Positions 44,561 through 55,195 of a stretch of 64,000 nucleotides of DNA are shown here, one piece after another; position 1 is the first letter of the stretch; the number at the start of each line of letters is the position of its first letter. Below the pieces are notes generated by a model. The model had not been told where the DNA came from and did no database searches. It saw nothing but the letters and a program-made list of their open reading frames with translations. The position numbers were made by a program, and so were the translations under genes. The DNA comes from Mesostigma viride (Eukaryota; Streptophyta; Mesostigmatophyceae; Mesostigmatales; Mesostigmataceae), in the NCBI GenBank assembly GCA_009746045.1, contig RPFO01000034.1, positions 1,067,786 through 1,131,785 of the forward strand, written 5' to 3'.

Positions 44561-45495
44561 GCCCTAGCTTGTATCCATTGGTAGTCACTGCCGCTATGGC
44601 AGCCCGAGAGCTCGCCAAGCGCAGCCTTAACGTCATAGTCAAGCACTTCGACCCGCTGCAGGACGAGACCTCCGAGACCCTTGCGGCCTGGCGTTTGAGA
44701 ACAAAATCCTTGTCCCCATGGCTATCACTGGTAAGGGCAAGCCGCGGGGGGTGACCCGCCTTCCCCGCTCGCGGGGTAAGGCCGGTCCCTCCCCCTTGCT
44801 CCTCACCTTTGACACCATGGCGGATAAGATGGAGTTCCTCAAGTGTCGCAAGCGGCTTGGGGGGACCGCCTACACGCTGGACGACGACTTGACCTTGACG
44901 CAGCAACAACGGCGACGGGAGCTATGGCCGACCTACCTCCAGCTTCGGCAGACGGCGGGGCAGAAGCCGGTCTACTGGAAGGGCCGGGCGGACATCTACG
45001 TCGCCCACAAGCCCTGGCAGGTGGCCCCCTGCCGCCCCAGCCACCCCAGCCACCCCAGCCTAGGGAATATATAGTAGCAGTAGTGTAGACTAGAAAGCTT
45101 AAAGACGTGGCCATGTATGCCTACGTGATGGGCCCACACCCGCCCTTACAATAGCCGTAGTAGCAATTTCAAGTCATGCTTTGCCCATGCAGGGAGTTAC
45201 TCTCTGCTGAGAGGCCATGTGTACGTACCCCAGCTATAGCCTAGCCACATACCTTCCACCCCATATGTCATGCAGGCCTTCTAGGCCGCCTCAAGCCGCC
45301 TTGTGTGCCTGTGCTTGTTTAGGAGGCATGAACCATCATGGCGGTGCAGGTGCACCTTGTGCACCCAGAGCAGGTGATAGTTGTACATCCTACACCTGCA
45401 GGTTGTCGCCCTGATTGTATTACAAACCCATAGCTGCCCCTTTCTCAGGGCTATGTGTTACATATGCTCCCCACGGAGCTATGATTTTAATTGCA
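44561..45495 (+). pseudogene. Second ORF1-like C-terminal copy with full LINE 3' UTR
   Basis: 44718-45062 encodes RLPRSRGKAGPSPLLLTFD, MADKMEFLKCRKRLGGTAYT and LDDDLTLTQQQRRRELWPTY, followed by KPVYWKGRADIYVAHKPW and a PSHPSHP end. From 45065 the non-coding UTR runs through TTACTCTCTGCTGAGA, GGTGCACCTTGTGCACCC and TTTCTCAGGGCTATGTG to GCTCC-CCAC-GGAGC at 45465-45478. Confidence 0.75.
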
Positions 45496-45679
45496 TGGCA
45501 GCCATGCTTAGAATGTTTGCCTAGCTGTGCCAGCATACCTAGTCACGTACACCACTAACGCACGGTACACAACCAGCCATAGCCTTAGCTTAGTCCTTGT
45601 ACAGCCATGCTACGTCCTGGCTATGATCAGATTACTTGCCCACGCTCCTTGTTATGCCATGCTCACATGGGTCTTCTTG

Positions 45680-45840
45680 CACCCACAGATTGCCGGATCG
45701 TTTAGCGTGTCCGAGTGCAGCTGTGGCATGCCTTTGGCATGAAGGAGAATGGGGGTCTCTGCCCTTTTCCTGTTGTGCACACACAGGGATTAAAAGCACT
45801 TCGGTGCTCCTTAACTCCCCAACGGGAGCACGTCATTTAA

Positions 45841-45883
<43 letters not shown>

Positions 45884-45888
45884 ATATA
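45680..45888 (+). mobile_element. LINE/SINE 3' end with UUCG-type hairpin and TAAA tail
   Basis: GTGCACACACAGGGATTAAA is followed by AGCAC-TTCG-GTGCT, then ACTCCCCAACGGGAGCACG and about 11 AATA units (45839-45888). Matching copies sit at 54700-54900 (plus) and 53635-53702 (minus). Confidence 0.8.
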
Positions 45889-46272
45889 TCCATCCATCCA
45901 TCCATCCACCCACCCACCCCACCCATCCACCCACCCACCCACCCACCCACCCACCCACCCACCCACCCACCCACCCACCCACCCACCCACCCACCCACCC
46001 ACCCACCCACCCACCCACCCACCCACCCACCCACCCACCCACCCACCCACCCACCCACCCACCCACCCACCCACCCACCCACCCACCCACCCACCCACCC
46101 ACCCACCCACCCACCCACCCACCCACCCGGCACCCATCCATCCATCCATCCATCCATCCATCCATCCATCCATCCATCCATCCATCCATCCATCCATCCA
46201 TCCATCCATCCATCCATCCATCCATCCATCCATCCATCCATCCATCCATCCATCCATCCATCCATCCATCCA
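45889..46272 (+). repeat. Compound CATC-CACC-CATC microsatellite
   Basis: CATC (45889-45907), CACC (about 45908-46127, ~54 units) and CATC (46134-46272, ~35 units), split by CACCCGGCACCC near 46123-46135. The right end runs into CACCGAATTTGTC, the edge of the element family at 49579-49779, so this may be the simple-repeat tail of a minus-strand element. Confidence 0.95.
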
Positions 46273-46380
46273 CCGAATTTGTCACGAATTTGCAAGTATA
46301 AGGAGGAGGTTCTTCCGAAAATTGGCTCCGCCACGTAGAGTTCCAACGGGCAAGTTGCAAACACGCACGTTACACCCCCC
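46273..46380 (-). mobile_element. Partial copy of the GGCGGAGCCAATTTTCGG element
   Basis: AATTTGTCACGAATTTGCAA to GGTTCTTCCGAAAATTGGCT and CGGGCAAGTTGCAAACACGC matches one half of 49579-49779 and its right flank at 50020-50115. Confidence 0.75.
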
Positions 46381-46530
46381 CCCTTGATGTTTAAGAATGG
46401 GGTCCGACCGACCCAGGGCTGCGATCTTAAACCAAAAATCGCATCCAGGGTTGACAATCTTAACATGAAGTAGGCACAAACCCCTCCTCGCGTGCCACTG
46501 ACCGCTACTCTAAAGCAGGCTTTGGTGTCT

Positions 46531-47023
46531 ACTTTAAGATCTTGTTGCCAAAACCAGCCCTGCGATCGTAAACAGAAAATTTCAAAATCCAGGGTCTCAA
46601 GATCTTCAACCTGAGAATCTTAAGCGTCAAAGGGGGGGTGTACTTGATAACGTCTAACGAAGCGAGCCTGTTGGCTGTTGCCCAGTTCAGTTCTCAGTTT
46701 ATTTCCCATGCGGCCACGCCGGCTTGCCCAGAGCCTACCAAGCCCGCCCAAAAAAGAGAGTGCGGCGTCACGTGGGCCTCAACAACAAGAATGCTCCCCC
46801 AGGCCCCCTCGATCCCACCGATTGCGAATCCCATATATGCCAGACCGTCATGTCATATCGAATCGCATGGCTCGACTGTCCATGGCCCGTGCAACCGCAT
46901 ACCCCCCCCCACACACACGTTTGAGATTCCCAGGTTTAAGATCTTGAGACCCTGGATTTATTTTTTTTTGGAATTTCAGGTTTAAGATCGCAGGGCTGGT
47001 TTCGGGAAAAAGATCTTAAAGAA
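46531..47023. mobile_element. Inverted-repeat (MITE-like) element with ~100-bp imperfect arms
   Basis: 46531-46630 (CTTTAAGATCTTGTTGCC, AACCAGCCCTGCGATC, CAGGGTCTCAAGATCTT) is the inverted counterpart of 46925-47022. The middle of about 290 bp has no gene. A further partial echo of the arm lies at 46390-46475. Confidence 0.7.
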
Positions 47024-47029
47024 GGTACA

Positions 47030-49300
47030 AATGGCTGGTCAGTGGTATGCGATATAGATGATATACTCGGGTATACCGCATCAGGTTTAACCCGTTTTTT
47101 TTTTTTAATATATATAACGCGATATACTGCGTTGTGAGCTATTTATAGAACGTGTCATAACATCTAGGGAATTTTTTTTTTTCATACTCATGTGTATACT
47201 TTCCTGAAAGCCCATAAATCAATGGATTTTTTGAGCTACTCAGACCTACAAAATGCTAATTCATTAGAGAGATACACTGGTTTGAATACAGGGGGGTCTG
47301 ACCATGACCGCGATTTGTTGACCCTAGGTCACAAGTCATGTGCTTATTCACAAATGGTTCATGAAAAAAACTGGCTTCTTGCACGGGCTATGGGCAACAT
47401 ATGCAGGCTCTGTGGAACCAAACTCAGGCCCATTGGGCCACGGGAGCTATTTTTCATCAGCATCACAAACACAACGCAGTACAACGCAGTGGGGAAAATG
47501 AGAGCCCTTCGCAACATGACGCAACGACACGAGCCCCATAAACGGGGCCATAATGAGCTAGGAGGGTCAAAACGTTGAAAATAGGTGTTGTGTAAGTTAT
47601 ACAGCATCAAACATGAATCAAACATCATGACTGGATGACCTAATATGACTGAATCAGGCAGCCATAGCCAAAGCATCACCCACTCTCACAACGTGTTGAG
47701 CACGTGCCTCGTGGGAACGGAGGTGCTGGGTTTTCATTCCATAACGCGTGCAATACTGAAAGAAAGAGGCATGTGTAATGCAAGGCTTGGATAGGTTGAG
47801 TGATCCATGAGCTTACATGCAGGCAAAGATGACGCTGGAATGCATGCTAGCAAATGGTGGCAAGATGCTAACAACACATGATTATACACCATGATTATGG
47901 GCACCTAGCTGATCTTCTTGCACAATCAACGCAGTATAAACCATCAATATCCAATCCCCACGATATATGCACGGCTTGACGACGTATACAGCACCTAAAT
48001 ACTGCACAACTGCAACCTGCTGTGGCTGACATGCAAGCAACGTCGAGTAGGATGGCGGTCTTATAGAGGCTGGGCAGAGGTCGGTAGAAATAGCTGGAAA
48101 ACTGGCAGAAACTAGGTAGAAACACGATATACTTACGCCTGCAAGCACTATTGAGCCGGTGGCAGAGGCCATTTCCAGGAAAATACAGCATACCGTAGCA
48201 ATAGCCACGGTCACGCCTTACGCTATTTGCAGGCACCATCATGCCCGGAGTTACCCAATAAAAGTCTGCACAAATCTCGGTTTAGCCGAGAGTCCGGGCG
48301 TTCGGAATGAATAAACATGTGTTAAGAAGTCGAAACACCATGGAAATACCAAGCATGGTGCCGCAGCAGACCCGAGTCTTGCCGTAATAATATGTATGCC
48401 GGTTTCCAGGGTTTCCGCATTAAAAGTTGGATGAAAAACTGAGAAAAACTACGTTTCCTTTGACCCAGTACCTTAACAAGCTCGTAGAAACCTAATTATC
48501 AACCTTTGAACGCATCATCATGGTCGTGCCACCCAACAGCCACTGAAATTCGCGCGAAAACTGGCGAGATCTACCTGCCGCCATCGCCGTCGTCTTCACC
48601 TTGTCCCGCAGAACCTGATTTCAGTGGTACATATTTTTTTCGGGGAAATGGGCCTGGAAATGGGTATATTTTTTATTAGCCAATTTCCAGATAAATAGGT
48701 GTACGTTTATTCCAAATATAACCAGTAGTTAATCCCTGCTAAGCCTAGGGTATCATTTTTTATTAGCCGATTATGGACCAAAGAGGTGAGAGGGGAAATC
48801 AGAAATGAGTATCAGCGAATCCTAAATGAAGGTGGTCACAACGGGTGTGAAGGTGACAGGTGAAGGGCTACTAGGGCGCGTTATGTGACCAGGGAAGCCA
48901 TAGATATCAGTGGTACATATTTGTTTGCAGCTGTCACAAAAAAAATCCAAAAAATACCAGGATTTTTTTCTTGAGTTCTACGGGATGTAAGGAGGCCGTC
49001 CACCGAGTTTCAGACCAAAAATCTCGTATCTACTGTGTCTGCCACTAAAGATTCTCTGCTGCCCATGTGCGGCGTGGGACACAACAACAACAACAACAAC
49101 TGTGTCTGCCACGTGTCAGATTACAACGCGATACGCGTTCTAACCAGTGTTGGGCGTTTAAGTCGAGCCTGCCCAAAACATTTTTTCCGGTGAAATGGGT
49201 GTTTTTTTATTTCCATTTACCAGTTAAGTTAACCCAGGTATGCCACGAATAGCCAAAAGTTACCTACAGTACACTAGTGTAGTTGTGCCTAATTAAATTG
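47030..49300. other. AT-rich region without a recognised gene
   Basis: Short frames only. A 128-codon frame at 47192-47578 (GNICRLCGTKLRPIGPREL) has one CxxC but no recognised family. Poly-T and poly-A tracts and repeated TTTCCAG/CCTGGAAA words occur at 48390-48720. Confidence 0.4.
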
Positions 49301-49507
49301 TAGGGTTGTACCGAATCGCGTTTTGGCTTGCCGAATCGGATACTCGGACCAGGGGGGTGCCCCGAACCCGATGCCGAATATATTTGGAGCCTCCCGATAC
49401 CGATACCGAATATGTTCGGAGCCGAAGGGCCCTTCCCGAATCGAACACCGAATAGTTCTCCGAACTATTCGGACGCCGATCGAATAATGACGACAGTAGC
49501 TACTATA

Positions 49508-50100
49508 ACGTATTAGGTAGATAACTTGTATCATTTATATTAATGAGACTTATATTAATTATTTTGTATCAATTATCAGGCGGAGCCAATTTTCGGAAGA
49601 ACCGTCAGGTTCGCCAGAATTGGCGAAGCTTATAAGGCCGTACACGTGAGAAAACATAGGAATAGGGGATGAAAATCCGTCAATCCATCCATACATACAT
49701 CCATCCATACATACATCCACCGAATTTGTCCCGAATTTGCAAGCATAAGGGTGAGGTTCTTCCGAAAATTGGCTCCGCCGTAGAGTTTCAACGTATTAGG
49801 TAGAACGTATTAGGTAGATAACTTGTATCATTTATATTAATGAGACTTATATTAATTATTTTGTATCAATTATCAGGCGGAGCCAATTTTCGGAAGAACC
49901 GTCAGGTTCGCCAGAATTGGCGAAGCTTATAAGGCCGTACACGTGAGAAAACATAGGAATAGGGGATGAAAATCCGTCAATCCATCCATACATACATCCA
50001 TCCATACATACATCCACCGAATTTGTCCCGAATTTGCAAGCATAAGGGTGAGGTTCTTCCGAAAATTGGCTCCGCCGTAGAGTTTCAACGGGCAAGTTGC
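49508..50100 (+). repeat. 297-bp direct tandem duplication
   Basis: ACGTATTAGGTAGATAACTT at 49508 recurs at 49805, and GGCGGAGCCAATTTTCGG at 49579 recurs at 49876, both 297 bp apart. Near-identical throughout, nested within the hAT-like element. Confidence 0.92.
49579..49779. mobile_element. 201-bp MITE with 24-bp perfect inverted ends
   Basis: Starts GGCGGAGCCAATTTTCGGAA and ends with the exact inverse over 24 bp. The interior carries CATC/CATA repeats. A second copy lies at 49876-50076 as part of the tandem duplication. No clear target duplication. Confidence 0.8.
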
Positions 50101-50949
50101 AAACACGCACGTTACTTGATATATTGAGATACACTTAGTGTTTAATACTTTGACGAGCACAGTTGCCTTCCCTGCATAGTGCATTCAGCTTTTGGGCGTT
50201 GGCCTAACTCTGAGTCGGCGGAGGCATGACCGCGCCAGCTGGTGAGTGGAGGCTGGAGGCTGCGCCGCCCGCTAGTAGGGGTACTACTATTCGATATTCG
50301 GAACTACGAATATATTCGTCGAATAGTAGGGTGTCCCGATTTCGATACCGAACATATTCGGAAGTAGAGCTTGCCTCCCGATACCGATACCGAATATGTT
50401 CAGACGGACAGACCGTTCGCCGTATACTGAACATATTCGGTGTTCGGTTCGGTATTCGGGGGATATTCGGTATTCGGAACACTATTCGGTACAACCCTAA
50501 TAAATTGGGGCTGCCCAAAACATCACGACTCGTGACAACAGTCTGAAATCTGACAGCCAGAGAACAGTCTGAACTCTGACAGCCTGCGGGAAATTCTGCC
50601 GGACGGAAAAAACTTGCGGGCTGACGCAACCAGCCCCATAGGACCTGTCAATCAGCCTATTCCAACGCCCTGGGAGGCAGGCATGTCGTCACTATCGTGG
50701 CACGTGCGTCTATTCCCAGCTTGACAGCACGGCGATCATCCGTTACCAGTCCGTTACTCTTCGTAACGTACGCGTCGGGGGATTTCGACCATTCCTATTT
50801 GCTTCGCCGGCCGCCGGCATTCGGGTCTTATCGGATTGTCAGCGCGGATGTTTTCATGTTTCGTCCAATCGACATCCGCCACATTGGCAGTGGATGAGAG
50901 GCGTTCCCCGCCGCCGGACCAGAAATGTGTCGCGCGTGTTTCAAGTGCT

Positions 50950-52729
50950 AAGACTATAAAAGGCGTCGTCCCCAGCGGTAAGACGACGGCGGCCGCGCGT
51001 TGGAAACAAGCAACCTTCGCGCAAGACGCACTGTCGGTAACTGGTAAGCACGTGTTTGCTTACGTATATATTTGCTTTCCGTGGTATCTAGCCGGGCAAC
51101 GTGTACGTAGCTGTGCGAGTGTGCGTATCCATGCAACTTCACGCTTTCGCACCACTCCCACCATAGCCTTCGGGTCGGCGGGCACTGAGACTGAATGACA
51201 ACCATTAATTAATTAATAATTAGGAACATAACTCCGTTGGGAGTATATGTAGCACATAGCCCAGAGAAGGGGCATATGGCCTGTAATACATTCTAAGCTA
51301 CTTCCTGCAAGGGTGGGAATGTAAACGACTCTTGCTCTAGGTGCCCCAGGGCACCTGCAGCCCCATGATCTATCAAGCTATGCCCAGCTAAGGGGGAGAT
51401 CAGCATAGCTATACAAAAGCTAGAGCGTGGCATCTCAGCAGAGAGCAGCTCTCTGCATGGGCACGGCATAACTAAATAAAGCTAGGCATCATCTGGAGTG
51501 TGGCACATCATAGGCACACATGTACATGACTAAAAAATGCTAGGCATCAGCTGGTATAGTGCCTGTAGTAGGCGGGCAATGACAACCATGACGTTTCTTT
51601 CCTTGGGTCCACGAAGCACAAAATTGGCTGAGTATCGATCATGCATGATCATAGACTCTTCTTTTGCTCGTGTTGAGGCAGATTCCGACGTGATATGCAT
51701 AGTTTTGCCTTCGCTAATTGACGTCCTCTCATCCATGCCCTGAAATGTTTTCATCGTCGCAGGTGGCTGGATTAATCAGAAGCTAACGTCCCGACTGAAG
51801 GCCTGGCTAAACGACTTTGCTTACGAGCACAGAGCGGTGCGTCTTGACTGATGTGAATGTTTTCGGCGTCTTCTCATAAAGTATTATCCCACTATTCGGC
51901 GACGGAAGAGAATGGCCGAGCAAGAAAGGCTTAGCTTTTGGTCACACCCTCTCCTCGCCCATGAATATGCCATTGTTACGTCTTTGTCTGTACATTTTTG
52001 CTTTCCCTGGGAGAACTTTGCGGTCTTGCCATCGTGACGTTTTCTACGGACATTCTGGCCCATTTCTGACTGATTAGTTTTCGTCTGAGTGCGGCGCGCT
52101 GGAGAGAAGTTTTTTTTTCGTTTTAAAGTAGCTGTGTAGCAGCACCAACTACAGATGGGTGGCCCCAGTGTTTGGCATTTCTTCCACTAAGGCGTGTCAC
52201 TCTAGTGTCAGCCTTTGTTTTCAAAAGGTTTCCTGAATATCGGAAAGGTGCGGTGCTTGCTCCTTGTGTTCATGCCTCGTGCTTCCGTGACGACAGGTCC
52301 AAAAAAGGCATCTTTATCAGCACTGTCCTAGTGCTGCACGCGTTCAAACCATTCTCTTCTCACAGCTTTGGTGTCACCATGACAAAGCAACAGCCAACCA
52401 CCCTAGATTTTAAAGGGGCCACTGAAGTGGTATCCCTGCGGCTCTCCCCGCCGGGCACGTACCGCCGAGTCTTCGCGGTTCATCGTCGCGGATTCAAGCC
52501 TGTCAAGTTCAGAATGTATATATCTGGACAACAATACCTTGATTTCGGCGATGGGCACATCGAACATGATCGTATGCGTGAGGAGGCCCCAACTGCGCCG
52601 GTTGTGCCAGAGCAAGCGCTTCCCTTCCTGGCGGAACCAGAGGTGACGCAACGCAAGAGGCTTGTAACAGACGGCAATTCTAATCTTGCACAAGCAGTCA
52701 AGCGTGCAAGGCAGGCGGCGAAGTTTTGA
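50950..52729 (+). CDS. Putative unrecognised gene with TATA box and spliced leader exons
   Basis: A TATA box (CTATAAAAGG) is at 50953-50962. A possible first exon ends at 51043 before GTAAGC. A possible middle exon, about 51763-51838, lies between GTCGCAG and GTGCGT and reads GWINQKLTSRLKAWLNDFAY. The last exon starts near 52368 (CTTCTCACAG acceptor) with ATG at 52379 and a 116-codon frame: GATEVVSLRLSPPGTYRRVF, RGFKPVKFRMYISGQQYLDF, then a basic end KRARQAAKF before the stop at 52727-52729. Phase between middle and last exon does not match without another exon. No family recognised. A minus-strand LINE 3' UTR sits in the first intron. Confidence 0.45.
51203..51560 (-). mobile_element. LINE 3' UTR fragment in the first intron of the putative 51-kb gene
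   Basis: Minus-strand copy of the 61360-61780 UTR: CTTGCAGGAAGTAGCTTAGA-type block, GAGAAGGGGCATATGG in reverse, hairpin ACTCC-CAAC-GGAGT near 51228-51243, and a TTAA-rich tail at 51203-51220. Confidence 0.85.
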
Positions 52730-53630
52730 GGAATCGGAGGTTCCGCATTGCACCTGCGACCTGCACACATGCCACAGACAAGGGCTCATGGCATCAGCCC
52801 ATGCTCCCTGCGCCCTTGATCAGTGGGGCTGGGTTGGTGGTACTTGAAAACCCTTGAACACGGTGGCCGAATCGGCCACGGAGCAGCGGGTTCTTCTTGC
52901 TGCCGGTGTATGATCGACATGGATGCTGAACGCATGACATTTAGTGCGCATTGGTGGCGCCAGAAAGTCGAGGTTGCTGCGGTAACCTCTAGGCAATTGA
53001 GAAATTGGAAAACTTTTGGTCCTCCATGAGCCAAGAATATGGGCCTGGGATCAGGTATTTGCTTGACAAGTGACAAAGAATAGGGTATAATATTTGTGAA
53101 GACTTAGCAGACGGGGAAGAAGTGCTCGATCCGTTTTTTCTCTTCTTTTCGTCACCCATTAGACGCCAGCAAGTGGGTGTGTATTTATGAAGCAGCTTTA
53201 TATCCAGTGCAGGTTTACAGTTGGAGGACCCTGCCCGGGGTTCCCCTTCATATCCCTGGTTTGTACATAATTGAGTGGTTGTTTGCGTGTTTATGATGAA
53301 GTATGTGGAAGGTGTCAAGAATATTTAGGACGCTTTAATTTTAGGATCCCAGTGATGTTTCCCACGCTAGTTCGTATGGGGATTGTAAGATAAGGTACGC
53401 ATGGTTGCCTTTCAAAAATAAGGTTTCACAATGATTATTTCATATAGATATGAATAACGACAATTTCAATGCAATGATTTTGTTGATTTGGAATATTTCA
53501 ATCAGTGCTATGGCCTAGCTGATCCGGATCCAAATGCTCTCGACGGTCACGTAGTTAATTTACTCCTATGTAGACTGCATCCTCAATGGGCATAAGTTTT
53601 CAGTCAGGAAATGGGATCAGGTGGATGGAT
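52730..53630. other. No recognised gene
   Basis: Moderate-to-low GC, short frames only. The left part may hold the 3' UTR of the preceding putative gene. Confidence 0.4.
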
Positions 53631-53705
53631 TAATGAATTAATTAACTCGTGCTCCCATTGGGGAGTCACGGAGCACCCAAGTGCTTTTCATCCCTGTATG
53701 TGCAC
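53631..53705 (-). mobile_element. LINE 3' hairpin fragment with TTAA tail
   Basis: Minus strand: GTGCACATACAGGGATGAAA, GCACTTGGGTGCTCC, ACTCCCCAATGGGAGCACG, then TTAATTAATTC. Confidence 0.75.
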
Positions 53706-53721
53706 ACCTCTATGTGTTTAC

Positions 53722-53875
53722 TAGCTGACCTCATTTATGCCGACGACATCACGCTCATCGAGAAGCCGGAGTCTGCCCAACTTTGGCTGGACTGCCTGGC
53801 GTTCGAGGCCCGGGCGGTTGGTCAAGAAATCAGCCCCAAAACGGAGGCCCTGGCTCTCGGCAGATCCTCGCGGGT
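53722..53875 (+). pseudogene. Reverse transcriptase shard with intact YADD
   Basis: LADLIYADDITLIEKPESAQ, then LDCLAFEARAVGQEISPKTE, closely matching 37570-37720 of the minus-strand LINE. Only about 50 codons. Confidence 0.85.
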
Positions 53876-53879
53876 ATCC

Positions 53880-54690
53880 ATGGCAGGGACGCTGTTCGGC
53901 GGAGCGGTGGAGTGGAGCGGCTGGATGCTGACAGTGGTGTCCGGCATAGCGTGCAAGGGAGTTTTCCATGACGCCATGACTTCATCAGCGAGTTGGTGCA
54001 GGGCCGCGGACGCTTGTGATTGTCGGGATGAGTCGTATTCCGCCATATTGAGCTGAAAAACAGTGATATTTTCTGGGCAGGGCGGTGCCGGTATCTTTGG
54101 AAATATTGAGCGATAGCTGAGATAATTTATCAGCGTGTTCGTCTTCAAAAGACGAGTCTACTGCATTCAACCCGATGAAATTTCATGGCCGGAGTCAAAA
54201 GTTATGAGCATTCTCGTATATTGCATTCCGTCACCGCATAGACATAGATTGCGTGATTGCTTCGGGAAAATATTCTGATTTGGCACGCCGCAAAGGTGAA
54301 AACCATTTGCGTTCAGTGCCGGTCCGCGGAAAACGCGATCTGCAAATTAATCCAGGCCGGAATCGAATTGGGGACCTCTCGCACCAACTTTTGCTGACTA
54401 TAGGACGGACGTCTCCTGATCCTAAGGCATCGCCAACTGACAACTACAGTCATCCGCAAAAGTTCTCCTTTCCGGGGAGTGATGCAAGCCTTTCGGATTT
54501 GGTACTAGATAAATCATTCGAGATCTGTGTGTGTAGGAGTACTACACACGGAAAATATATCAGTGTGTGCGTCTTAGAAAGAGGGAGCGAATGTGATAGT
54601 CGCGGCAAAATTTGGAGCCCAAATTAGGTGAAAGTTATGCGTGGGCGCCGCCGTCAGCCATGGCTATCTCATGGCTTGTGGCTCGTGTTT
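53880..54690. other. Unrecognised DNA; right part shared with 59780-59945
   Basis: 54540-54680 (CAGTGTGTGCGTCTTAGAAA and GCGCCGCCGTCAGCCATGGC) is an inverted relative of 59785-59935, just upstream of the ORF1-like gene at 59946. No coding family recognised in the 124-codon frame at 54253-54627. Confidence 0.45.
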
Positions 54691-54699
54691 GCATTCGTG

Positions 54700-54902
54700 A
54701 TGCATACCGGCTGGATCGACTGGAGTATGTGCAGATCGTTTAGAGGACGTGTCCGATTGCACCTGTGGCAGTGCCATAAGGAAGGGCGGGGCTCTGCCCC
54801 CTTGCTGCTGTGCACACACAGGCAGCTAGGGATTGAAAGCACTTCGGTGCTACGTGACTCCCCAACGGGAGCACGTAAACGTTTCAATAATAAATTAAAT
54901 TA
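54700..54902 (+). mobile_element. LINE/SINE 3' end with UUCG-type hairpin
   Basis: GGCGGGGCTCTGCCCCC, GTGCACACACAGGCAGC, AGCAC-TTCG-GTGCT, ACTCCCCAACGGGAGCACG, then an AATAAATTAAATT tail. Confidence 0.8.
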
Positions 54903-55006
54903 GAGTGTCCCAGTGAACGGATCAATCAAAAGGGTGGATTGGCGGGGGCGGCGGGGGTCCGCCCAGCAGCCAGGAATGTGAAGAGTACCACAACGCAAAG
55001 CGTTAG

Positions 55007-55062
55007 TATCAAGGAGACAACCAGCGCAGCCCAGAAATCGGGAGAATCCGGACCATATAGAT
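55007..55062 (+). repeat. Dispersed 50-bp repeat flanking the RLE-type LINE (3' side)
   Basis: TATCAAGGAGACAACCAGCG then CAGCCCAGAAATCGGGAGAA and TCCGGACCAT. The same motif in the same orientation flanks the other side at 58336-58372. Confidence 0.75.
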
Positions 55063-55195
55063 TAAAAATATAATTACTTACAGCAGAGTGAAATCACTCA
55101 AACCAAAGCAAACGCCCAGCTATAAACCTATATACAGAGCCATGTCAAAGCTCTATACTACGATAAGACCAATGGAAACGCCTAACGGGAGGAAC

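Larger units (their letters stand above)
49301..50499. mobile_element. hAT-like inverted-repeat element, TAGGGTTGTACCGAAT ends
   Basis: TAGGGTTGTACCGAAT at 49301-49316 is the exact inverse of the end at 50484-50499. Flanks TTAAATTG (49293-49300) and ATAAATTG (50500-50507) match at 7 of 8 positions, fitting an aged 8-bp target duplication. The inner flanks on both sides are rich in CGAATATGTTCGG palindromes. No transposase. Other insertions are nested inside. Confidence 0.75.

Noticed and set aside
52172-52378. Extending the 52.4-kb ORF upstream to 52172
   Set aside because: The upstream part is low-quality coding sequence and a good acceptor (CTTCTCACAG) precedes the protein-like part.
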